This document shows positions 7,147 to 13,084 of a DNA stretch of 13,084 bases, piece by piece (the first letter of the stretch is position 1; each line of letters begins with the position of its first letter). Source of the stretch: Planctomycetaceae bacterium (GTDB lineage: Bacteria; Planctomycetota; Planctomycetia; Pirellulales; Thermoguttaceae); NCBI GenBank assembly GCA_015062085.1, contig SUVI01000117.1:1-13084 (forward strand), read 5' to 3'. Below the pieces are notes generated by a model, which worked only from the letters and a program-made list of their open reading frames with translations, made no database searches and had not been told where the DNA came from. A program made the position numbers and the translations under genes.

Positions 7147-7517
7147 TTTCACCACTGAAACTTACCACGGAAACTTACCACGGAAACTTACCACTGAAAC
7201 TTACCACTGAAACTTACCACTGAAACTTACCACGGAAACTTACCACGGAAACTTACCACTGAAACTTACCACTGAAACTTACCACTGAAACTTACCACTG
7301 AAACTTACCACTGAAGAGACACTGAAAAGTTCACAGAAAGACACTGAAAGGAAACTCGAAAAAATGCGAGATCCGCCAAAAGGCGATCAAAAATATTTTA
7401 AATCTTTTGCGTCATTTCGTGTTTTCCGTGAAATTCGTGTCAGGGCGCGTTCACTCCCTTTTTTCTTCTTTTTCTTTTCAGTGTGTTTCTGCGTCTTTTC
7501 AGTGCTCTCAGTGGTGA
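7147..7517. repeat. dispersed imperfect-palindrome element, copy 2
   Basis: The element opens with tttcaccactgaaa and closes with cagtgctctcagtggtga, whose reverse complement tcaccactgagagcactg matches the opening. The inner part (7321-7460) aligns with copy 1 at 3595-3705, including actgaaaggaaac, tcgaaaaaatgcga, the centre aaaaatatttt and cgtgaaattcgtgtc. Its left arm is enlarged by a 13-bp array. It sits in the divergent gap between the lipoprotein promoter and the promoters of the histidine-rich protein gene. No ORF in it looks real. Confidence 0.8.
7156..7316. repeat. 13-bp tandem array, 12 copies, inside element copy 2
   Basis: The 8-mer cttaccac recurs every 13 bp from 7161 to 7304, twelve times, in the unit gaaacttaccact, with a t/g variant at the last base (accactg or accacgg). 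The unit is a close variant of the element's end, tttcaccactgaaa, suggesting it was seeded there. Confidence 0.95.
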
Positions 7518-7556
7518 GATCGAAACCTGGATCGGTACTCACTTTCCGGAAGAGCC

Positions 7557-7694
7557 CAAAAAATTCACGTCTTTCGCAAAAAAATTCACGTCTTTCCCCA
7601 AAAAATTCACGTCTTTCGCAAAAAAATTCACGCCTTTCGCAAAAAAATTCACCTCTTTCGCAAAAAAATTCACGTCTTTCGCAAAAAATTTCAC
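7557..7694. repeat. 21-bp tandem array with phased A-tracts, 7 copies
   Basis: The word ttcac recurs at 7564, 7585, 7606, 7627, 7648, 7669 and 7690, always 21 bp apart. Each unit is a run of six or seven A followed by ttcacgtctttcgc or a close variant. A-tracts spaced by two B-DNA turns are expected to curve DNA. The array ends about 40 bp before a candidate -35 box at 7734. Confidence 0.95.
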
Positions 7695-7733
7695 TTTTTT
7701 TGAAAAAATTTCCAAAATTGAGGAGGGAAGGAG

Positions 7734-7762
7734 TTGCATTTTTGAACGATTTGTGTTAAACT
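7734..7762 (+). promoter_or_regulatory. candidate upstream promoter for the histidine-rich protein gene
   Basis: TTGCAT (7734-7739), a 17-bp spacer and TAAACT (7757-7762) with TG in the extended -10 position form a fair sigma70-type match. It would give a leader of about 190 nt. It follows directly after the phased A-tract array. Confidence 0.5.
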
Positions 7763-7925
7763 ATGGTTTACGGGGTAGGGGAAGTTAGCGAAAATTCCTC
7801 CGCCTGCATCCTGTACAAAAAAGATATTCCGTTTTTTCGGCGGCAGTCAGGAAGGTTGGTCACAGAAGCGACGGGCGGTTCAAAGAATCGGGTACAGGAA
7901 CAGTCACCGTTTCATTCACTTCGGA

Positions 7926-7931
7926 TATAAT
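7926..7931 (+). promoter_or_regulatory. candidate proximal -10 box (TATAAT)
   Basis: A perfect TATAAT lies 29 bp upstream of the ATG of the histidine-rich protein gene, but no recognisable -35 box is found 16-18 bp before it. It would give a leader of about 20 nt that still includes the ribosome binding site AGGAG at 7948-7952. An activator or alternative sigma factor would be needed if it is used. Confidence 0.4.
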
Positions 7932-7959
7932 TTACAGCTTATCCATCAGGAGTCAAATC

Positions 7960-10263
7960 ATGAAAAAGGCATTCCAGCTTATGGGTCTCTGCCTGCCGCT
8001 GGCAGTCTCCGCAGCATTGGCGGCGGATTGGGACGTCGCAGCTGTCTCGAAACAGTCCAGCGCAGTTCCGAATGCGGCAAGCGCCTCGGAAGAGACCGGC
8101 AAATTCCTCCACGTCAAGGTGGACGTGACGGGCAATGCACCGTCCTGGAACAAATTCAAAGTCGTCAACGAACAGGGAGAAGAAGTCGCGGCGCCGGCTG
8201 GATACAATCCGAAACAGGGCTTGGTCGTTTTTGAAGGCGACTGGACGAACATGATCGGCCGTTACCTTGAAAACGGCGACCAGCGCATCCCGCTCTTCCA
8301 GAAAGAAGCCCCCGTCGACGCAGCTCCTGAAGCAGTCGTCGTTCAGGAAACCCCTGTCCAGCCGGTCGAAGTCGCGGAACGTGCTCCGGTGGTCGTTGAC
8401 CGCCCGGTCGAAGTCGTGGAACGCGATCCCGTCGTCGTGCGTGACCGCGTCGTTCGCGATGACGTCGTCCACGTCTACGATGACCATGACCGCGTCGTCG
8501 TTCATGACGATCATGACGATGTCGTCGTTCATCACCACGGCGGACACGGCGTCGTTCACCATGACGGACACGATGTCGTTCATCATCACGGCGGACACGG
8601 ACACGGTGTCGTTCATCACGGTGACGGCGATGTGCACCACGTGCATGACGGCGTTGCGCACGGAGCAGACTGCGGCTGTGATGACTGCGCAGTTGGCGCC
8701 GGCGGTCACGGCGGAGGAGCAGGCGGCGGTGACGGCGCGGCAGTCGCAGAAGCCAGCCCGTGGGACATTGACCCGCTCGGACGCACCCTCGGCATGGCCG
8801 GAACGGTCGCAATGGGCGATAAAGCAGGCGTCGGCGGCTTTGGTTCCGGTTACGGCGTCGGCTACGGCTACGGCGCAGGCCCCGGAAACGGCCCCGGTAC
8901 CGGTGACGGCACGGGCACAGGCCCCGGTGACGGCGCAGGCCCCGGCGATGGTCCCGGAAACGGTGACGGAACGGGTGAAGGGTCCGGCGAAGGCAACGGA
9001 GAAGACTGCGGCTGCGAAGGCCCGGAAGAAGGTCCCGAAGAACGTGCCCCCAAAGACAACATGAACCCCGGCCAGGGCCCCGGAGCCGGCGGAAACGGCA
9101 GCATGAGCAACTACGTGAATCTCGCTCCGCAGTACCGTCAGCGCGTCCGCAATCTCGCCCCGAAAATGGAACTCCCCGAAGTCCCCGTTTTCTACGGTCC
9201 GGACATCCTCGTGTACAATCCGCAGATCCCGCATTGGAATCCCCAGCTCCCGTACTATAATCCGGGCTACGGCTACGGCGGCGGCGGAGGCGGCGGTTAC
9301 GGAAACGGCGGCGGCTACGGCGACCTGCCCACCGATCTTGCCGGTACGGAACTCGCTCCGACCGAAATGCCTCCGGGAATGGTCCTCTACATCTCCTGCG
9401 GCGATCTGAACTCCACGGGCAAAGTTTACCAGGTCGACGAACAGGGCCGCGTCCTCGGTGTCGTGAATCTCCCGCACACTGCGACGGGCCTTGCGATGCA
9501 CCGCGATCACGGTCTCGTCTGTGTCTGCCCGCGTGACGGCGGTAAGATCTACCGCATCTCCGACGGCGGTATCGTCGAACCGATCATGGAAAAAGATGAA
9601 AAAATGGCCTATCCGGTCGACGTCGCAGTCGCGCCGGGCAGTGATTCGATGGTCCTCGTCGATAACATGACCGACACGATCACGATGTCCAACGTGCAGG
9701 GCAAAGCTCTGGACGTCTACAAGAAGATCGAAGGGATCGAAAACGCAGACGACAAAGATATGTCCGTCGCCGTTGGACGTGACCGGGCGATCCTCTTCGG
9801 CTCCAGTGCGAATGACGGCATTTACCGCTTCACCGGAAACGGCGCACTGGCCAGCAGCACGCCCGTCCTTCCGGAATCCGGCGGCGTCGCAGCAGACCCG
9901 GCCTCTGACCGCTGGGCAGCTACGCAGGGCGGAAACCGTGTAGTCGTGATGGAAGGCGAGAATGAAGTCGCTTCCTACGAACTCCCAGGCGGCAAACGTT
10001 TCTATCGTCAGGGACTCGTCTCCTTCGCACCTCCGGCAGGCATCGCGGAAACGACGGGCGGTTCCGGTGTCGTCGTCGCTATGCGTGACGCAGACAACAC
10101 GGAAAGCGCTCCCTACCTGATCGAGTTCAAGACCAAACCGGATGGAAAAGTAGACCAGCGCCTCCTTTTCGACTGGAAACAGGACGAAATGGTCGACTTC
10201 GTCGTGGGGCCGCGCATGCTCTGGGAACAGAACAATCGCGAGACGTACAAGAGTCTCTACTAA
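7960..10263 (+). CDS. secreted His-rich, Gly-rich protein with propeller-like C-terminal half
   Basis: The 767-residue product has a Sec signal peptide (MKKAFQLMGLCLPLAVSAAL, likely cleaved after AALA at residue 21). Residues 45-115 form a small conserved-looking domain with motif NPKQGLVVFEGDW. A Val/Asp-rich stretch (125-170) leads into residues 171-250 with 23 histidines (HHHGGHG, HHDGHD, HHHGGHGHG), then CGCDDC (Cys238, 240, 243). A Gly-rich linker of GPGNGPGTGDGTG type (295-347) ends in a second CGC at 350-352. After a Pro/Tyr/Asn stretch, residues 473-767 carry propeller-like repeats (VLYISCGDLNSTGKVYQVDE, GLVCVCPRDGGKIYRI, DSMVLVDNMTDTITM). AGGAG with 7-nt spacing fixes the start. The His/Cys region probably binds metal ions such as Zn, Ni or Cu outside the cytoplasm; that is inference. 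I do not recognise the whole architecture. Confidence 0.9.
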   Translation: MKKAFQLMGLCLPLAVSAALAADWDVAAVSKQSSAVPNAASASEETGKFLHVKVDVTGNAPSWNKFKVVNEQGEEVAAPAGYNPKQGLVVFEGDWTNMIGRYLENGDQRIPLFQKEAPVDAAPEAVVVQETPVQPVEVAERAPVVVDRPVEVVERDPVVVRDRVVRDDVVHVYDDHDRVVVHDDHDDVVVHHHGGHGVVHHDGHDVVHHHGGHGHGVVHHGDGDVHHVHDGVAHGADCGCDDCAVGAGGHGGGAGGGDGAAVAEASPWDIDPLGRTLGMAGTVAMGDKAGVGGFGSGYGVGYGYGAGPGNGPGTGDGTGTGPGDGAGPGDGPGNGDGTGEGSGEGNGEDCGCEGPEEGPEERAPKDNMNPGQGPGAGGNGSMSNYVNLAPQYRQRVRNLAPKMELPEVPVFYGPDILVYNPQIPHWNPQLPYYNPGYGYGGGGGGGYGNGGGYGDLPTDLAGTELAPTEMPPGMVLYISCGDLNSTGKVYQVDEQGRVLGVVNLPHTATGLAMHRDHGLVCVCPRDGGKIYRISDGGIVEPIMEKDEKMAYPVDVAVAPGSDSMVLVDNMTDTITMSNVQGKALDVYKKIEGIENADDKDMSVAVGRDRAILFGSSANDGIYRFTGNGALASSTPVLPESGGVAADPASDRWAATQGGNRVVVMEGENEVASYELPGGKRFYRQGLVSFAPPAGIAETTGGSGVVVAMRDADNTESAPYLIEFKTKPDGKVDQRLLFDWKQDEMVDFVVGPRMLWEQNNRETYKSLY

Positions 10264-10268
10264 TTTCC

Positions 10269-10302
10269 GGCCGAAATGGTCCAATGACCTGAGTTTTCGG
10301 CC
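10269..10302 (+). other. hairpin just after the stop codon
   Basis: GGCCGAAA (10269-10276) pairs with TTTCGGCC (10295-10302), and nested inside it GGTC (10278-10281) pairs with GACC (10286-10289) around the loop caat. No T-run follows, so it is not a standard intrinsic terminator. It may protect the 3' end of the transcript. The word ccaatg occurs three times here (10281, 10308, 10324). Confidence 0.6.
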
Positions 10303-10449
10303 AAGATCCAATGCACTTTGAACCCAATGCACGGCGGCGCCTTTTCCGCTGTGCGTCGGTTTGGAATGCACGCAGGACGCAAGCTGAACGGCAGACTGGC
10401 CTGCAGGATCGCATGGATCTCCGGAGACTTGGTGATTCGTTTTTATCTG

Positions 10450-10489
10450 CCGGGGGTTTCCGATGGCCCCCGGTTTCGTTTTGTTTTTT
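10450..10489 (+). terminator. intrinsic terminator after the histidine-rich protein gene
   Basis: CCGGGGG (10450-10456) and CCCCCGG (10467-10473) form a perfect 7-bp GC-only stem with a 10-nt loop, followed by a T-rich tail with only scattered G and C (10474-10489). It lies about 190 nt after the stop codon at 10263 and separates that gene from the next plus-strand set. The rest of the 258-bp gap shows no gene. Confidence 0.8.
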
Positions 10490-10521
10490 GGAAGCCTTTT
10501 TTTTCTTGCAGGAAGAGAGCG

Positions 10522-11496
10522 ATGAACGTGAACCTGACCGTGCTTTTCCGTTTTCGGTGCGACTGCCGGAAAATCTCGGCTGCACTCTCGGCATTCTTAG
10601 GGATCGCAGCATTAGGGGGGAGTTTTTCTCCGGAAAACGTGCATTCCCAGACGCTCCAGCTTCCGTCTTTTCAGCATTTTGACGCTTCCACGACCGTCCA
10701 GGTTCCTGACGGAGGGAGTGCGTACACTGCGGGGATCACCCGTTCCTCTTCCGGCGAACGCGTTACCGGCACGCCGATCCTTCCGTTTCAGAACCGCTCA
10801 TTTGGTTCCGACTCCTCAGTCTCTTCCATGCACACGTCGGTCCAGATCATCGACCTTCAGGAAATGGACGAGCAGATCCTGAATTCTCCGTCTCCCGTCC
10901 GCGTTCGCCGTCCGAACGAAAGTCTGGCTCCTGCCGATCTCTGGTCCGGCCGTGAAACGCTCTCGGCCTCTTCGTTTGGCGGGTTTTCCAGCGTACGCGA
11001 CTCGATCCGGGAGAACGCACGCCTTCAGGAGCAAGCTGGACGGCATTCGTCCGAAAACGGCCGCGGTCCGGAAAGAGCTGGAAGTGAACGTTTGGAGGAA
11101 CTGCGCCGGCCGCTTCAGCTGGACTCTGAATTTCGCGAGGAGTCTCCGCGTCCGCACACAGGATCGGCAGGTCCGTCGGAGCTTCACGCGGATCTGGATC
11201 TTGCGTCAGATGCCCCCGGAAAAGATGGGAGAGATGAAGGGGCTGGCAGAGCAGGAAAGGCAGAAAAGGCAGAAAAGGCAGCGGGAAAAGCAGGTAAAGC
11301 CGCTAAAAGATCCCCCCGTTCAGAGCGCGATCCGCGTCAGGAAACCGCACTGAAACTCGCACAAAAAGGTTTTTCAGCCGAGAAGTCGGGCAAGACGGCC
11401 CTGGCACTTTCCTACTACGAGCAGGCGGAAGAGCTTGCCGTTGGAAAGCTCCTCACCAAGATCCAGAAACGCCGTCACGCACTTTTAGAGCAATAG
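10522..11496 (+). CDS. exported protein with secretin-type VPDGG segment
   Basis: I place the start at 10522 because AGGAAGAGAG lies just before this ATG, it follows the terminator, and a signal-like segment (ISAALSAFLGIAALGGSFS, 18-36) begins soon after. An in-frame ATG at 10318 would add residues encoded across the terminator. The 324-residue product has STTVQVPDGGSAYTAGITR (56-74), then TGTPILPFQNRSFG (82-95) and SVQIIDLQEMDEQIL (106-120). From memory this matches the C-terminal motif of bacterial secretins and of short planctomycete exported proteins that carry only this segment. Residues 165-270 are a low-complexity Arg/Glu/Gly/Ala/Lys linker, and the end (275-324) looks like one TPR-style helical hairpin (GKTALALSYYEQAEELA). 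It is far too short to be a complete secretin. It probably forms an operon with the vWA gene 13 bp downstream. Confidence 0.8.
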   Translation: MNVNLTVLFRFRCDCRKISAALSAFLGIAALGGSFSPENVHSQTLQLPSFQHFDASTTVQVPDGGSAYTAGITRSSSGERVTGTPILPFQNRSFGSDSSVSSMHTSVQIIDLQEMDEQILNSPSPVRVRRPNESLAPADLWSGRETLSASSFGGFSSVRDSIRENARLQEQAGRHSSENGRGPERAGSERLEELRRPLQLDSEFREESPRPHTGSAGPSELHADLDLASDAPGKDGRDEGAGRAGKAEKAEKAAGKAGKAAKRSPRSERDPRQETALKLAQKGFSAEKSGKTALALSYYEQAEELAVGKLLTKIQKRRHALLEQ

Positions 11497-11509
11497 TTCG
11501 GAAAAAATC

Positions 11510-12859
11510 ATGGCAGAAAACGTTTCCAATTCCGGTTCCGGTCACTCCCCGTCCGCAGGATCCGCCGGAACTCCTCAAGATCCTCCGGCGATCCCTTCCT
11601 CACCGGGTCTGCGTCCGCGTCTGATCTCCCGGCTTCTCCGTCCCCAGTCCGTTTCGACTGAGTCCGTTTCGCCGTCTGCTCCAGAGTCCGCATCCGCATC
11701 CGCATCCGCATCTGGCGATCCGGCCGTACCGCCTCCCCTTCCCGCGTCAAGTCCCGCGTCAAGTCCCGCGTCAGGTCCGCCGCCGCTCCCGTCACAAACC
11801 GAGGGAAATTCCCTCGCCGGTCCGGATCCGATGGCTCTGGAAACGCAGGAGGCAGAGGGAGGTGAGGATCCGGGAGCCTCGGACTACATCGAGTACCTTC
11901 AGGCGCTCAAAGTGCGTCTTTCGCAGGATTCCGCACGGCTTGGGCGCCGATTTCTGGTCCTCATTCCGATTTTTCTCATGGGGACGTTCCTCCTCCTTTT
12001 CGTTTTGGGTCTTCTGCACCACTATCTGGTCGGGCGATACGCGGTCATTGAGGCGGTTTCCGTCACGCAGAATGCCGGGAATCAGGGGCAGCTGGAGATC
12101 GCATTCCGAGTCATTTCTCCCGGTCTGGTCCATCTCCGCCGCACGTCGGGCGCTCAGACGACGGATCTTCTCTACGAGTACGTGAAACCGTGCGACGAAA
12201 AGCAGCAGTGGAACTGGAACTACGTACCGGGCAGCTCGATCGATCTGACGCTCTGGAGCCGTTCGGGGTTCCGCCGTACGTACGAGAAATTTTCGTTTCC
12301 GACTTCCAAGGTGGTCGACATCGTGATCTTGATGGACACGACGGAGTCCATGGATGCCTCGATCAACGCACTGAAGGAAAAGTGCCTTGACTTTGCCGTT
12401 CTTCTGGAGCGTCAGGCCGTCAAACCGCGTTTTTCGCTCATCGGTTTCGGCGACGCCACTTTAGGCAGACCGTGGATCTCTGAAACGGAATTTACGGAAG
12501 ATTCGCTGGATCTTCTTCAGGCAGTCACGTCCATTCCGCGTTTTGAGGGGGGAGATCTTCCGGAATCTTCACTCGACGCACTGCGTTTGGCGATCGAAAA
12601 AGTAAAGGAGGATTCCAAGGGCCATGCGATCCGATTTTACCTAGTGACGGACCAAAAATTTCATCCAGTGACGGCCGACGGGAAGGAAAGTACGGACTCG
12701 ATCGCAAAGGCGCTCATGGAAAACCGCATCATGCTGGAGGTCTTTTGCCATCAGCGATTCCAGTCTGACTTTACCCCGCTGGTCGGAGACTGCGGACACG
12801 TTCGGGAAATTGAAAACTTTGGCGAGGTCCTCTCGCAGGGCCGTTTTTTGGAAGATTGA
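11510..12859 (+). CDS. transmembrane von Willebrand factor A domain protein
   Basis: The 449-residue protein has a long Ser/Pro/Ala-rich N-terminal region (1-125), a short charged helix (126-145), one membrane helix at about 148-170 (FLVLIPIFLMGTFLLLFVLG), a small beta-rich segment (175-265) and a vWA domain from about 267 to 445. The metal-binding MIDAS motif is visible as DTTESM with Asp276, Thr278 and Ser280; the glycine loop FEGGDLPES (345-353) and LVTDQKFH with Asp381 supply further expected positions. The N-terminus is probably cytoplasmic and the vWA domain outside. A weak GGAAAA precedes the ATG, which lies 13 bp after the previous stop, so coupling is likely. vWA domains bind protein partners in a metal-dependent way; the partner is unknown but may be the preceding exported protein. 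Confidence 0.9.
   Translation: MAENVSNSGSGHSPSAGSAGTPQDPPAIPSSPGLRPRLISRLLRPQSVSTESVSPSAPESASASASASGDPAVPPPLPASSPASSPASGPPPLPSQTEGNSLAGPDPMALETQEAEGGEDPGASDYIEYLQALKVRLSQDSARLGRRFLVLIPIFLMGTFLLLFVLGLLHHYLVGRYAVIEAVSVTQNAGNQGQLEIAFRVISPGLVHLRRTSGAQTTDLLYEYVKPCDEKQQWNWNYVPGSSIDLTLWSRSGFRRTYEKFSFPTSKVVDIVILMDTTESMDASINALKEKCLDFAVLLERQAVKPRFSLIGFGDATLGRPWISETEFTEDSLDLLQAVTSIPRFEGGDLPESSLDALRLAIEKVKEDSKGHAIRFYLVTDQKFHPVTADGKESTDSIAKALMENRIMLEVFCHQRFQSDFTPLVGDCGHVREIENFGEVLSQGRFLED
11690..11776 (+). repeat. in-frame micro-repeats in the vWA protein N-terminus
   Basis: Four copies of the hexamer gcatcc (last gcatct; 11690-11713) encode alternating Ala and Ser. Three copies of cccgcgtcaagt (11741-11776) encode Pro-Ala-Ser-Ser. 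Both preserve the frame, so the linker length could vary without breaking the gene. Confidence 0.85.
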
Positions 12860-12907
12860 GCACGTGCCGCTGCGGTTTCCATGCGTCATGAAAAAAGAGG
12901 TGAATTG

Positions 12908-13084
12908 ATGAAAAAATGTCCCAATTGCCAGCGCGAAGTCCCCGAATACGCCAAAACGTGCCCATTTTCTGACTGCGGCTCGCCACTGCCTCCATCGGCA
13001 AACTTCACCGGCTCGATCCCCGCACCGCCAAAACCGGGAAATTTCACCGGCACGATCCCCGCACCGCCGAAACCGGGCAACTTC
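12908..13084 (+). CDS. zinc-ribbon protein with proline-rich repeat, 3' end outside window
   Basis: The 59 visible codons start MKKCPNCQREVPEYAKTCPF, with CPNC (Cys4, Cys7) and a second pair Cys18 and Cys23 (CPFSDC), a zinc-ribbon of the type found at the N-terminus of many bacterial membrane or signalling proteins. It is followed by repeats of PPKPGNFTGTIPA, 13 residues, that continue to the window edge. AAGAGGTG, 6 nt before the ATG, is a strong ribosome binding site. The gene starts 48 bp after the vWA stop on the same strand, so it is probably in that operon. With no signal peptide, its N-terminus should be cytoplasmic. The rest of the protein and its function cannot be seen. Confidence 0.8.
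   Translation, partial: MKKCPNCQREVPEYAKTCPFSDCGSPLPPSANFTGSIPAPPKPGNFTGTIPAPPKPGNF
12989..13084 (+). repeat. 39-bp in-frame repeat, runs off the right edge
   Basis: A 39-bp unit encodes PPKPGNFTGTIPA. A first shorter copy (PPSANFTGSIPA, 36 bp), one full copy and the start of a third are visible. Copy number is unknown because the window ends within the array. Confidence 0.9.

Noticed and set aside
1..7694. All repeat units being multiples of three, hinting at translated intergenic repeats
   Set aside because: The array inside element copy 2 has a 13-bp unit and the 4671-4880 array is built of 10-bp words, so the pattern does not hold.
7364..7759. 131-codon plus-strand frame with NSRLSQK repeats
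   Set aside because: The repeats are the 21-bp A-tract array read in one frame; the frame starts inside the palindrome element and has no plausible signal or domain.
7939..10371. 810-codon open frame on the minus strand
   Set aside because: It is antisense to the histidine-rich protein gene, crosses its start region and both 3' hairpins, and has no ribosome binding site or recognisable domain. The sense gene has a signal peptide and AGGAG.
10318..10521. N-terminal extension of the secretin-motif protein to 10318
   Set aside because: It would translate across a good intrinsic terminator, while the ATG at 10522 has a ribosome binding site and leads into a signal-like segment.

Overview
The window looks like chromosomal DNA of a Gram-negative-type bacterium, most likely a planctomycete or a close relative. 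Pointers are a large membrane-anchored transglutaminase of the TgpA/DUF3488 type, a TatD-like hydrolase next to a small helical protein, a short exported protein carrying the VPDGG segment seen in secretin C-termini and in short planctomycete exported proteins, a lipoprotein signal peptide, a transmembrane von Willebrand A protein, and many tandem repeats. The taxonomic call is inference from gene types; there is no rRNA or marker gene here.

Left half (1-6819), all supported genes on the minus strand. Reading in the direction of transcription: a lipoprotein with an SMP-30/NHL-like beta-propeller and a 14-residue repeat tail (6819-5236), a 98-residue helical protein (5157-4861), a TatD-family metal-dependent hydrolase (4616-3789) and the TgpA-like transglutaminase (3485-741). 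A strong sigma70-type promoter (TTGACA, 17 bp, TATACT) lies at 7064-7036 and is followed by a candidate leader ORF whose stop overlaps the lipoprotein start as ATGA. Positions 1-740 hold a 12-bp tandem array running off the left edge and no gene I can support.

Middle (6820-7959) is a 1.1-kb divergent intergenic region. It contains a 15-bp array, the minus-strand promoter, a long inverted-repeat element with a 13-bp array inside its left arm, a 21-bp array with A-tracts phased at two helical turns, and plus-strand promoter candidates.

Right half (7960-13084), all on the plus strand. A secreted 767-residue protein combines a histidine-rich stretch, CxC motifs, a glycine-rich linker and a propeller-like C-terminal half. 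It is followed by two hairpins, the second a good intrinsic terminator. Then comes a close-packed set: an exported protein with a secretin-type motif, a transmembrane vWA protein 13 bp later, and, 48 bp further, a zinc-ribbon protein with a proline-rich repeat that runs off the right edge. Function beyond cell-envelope association is unknown for these three.

The most unusual property of the window is its non-coding DNA. Nearly every gap has its own tandem repeat with a different unit (12, 9, 10/30, 15, 13 and 21 bp), and two gaps carry copies of the same long imperfect palindrome, each with a different short repeat expanded at the same place in its left arm.
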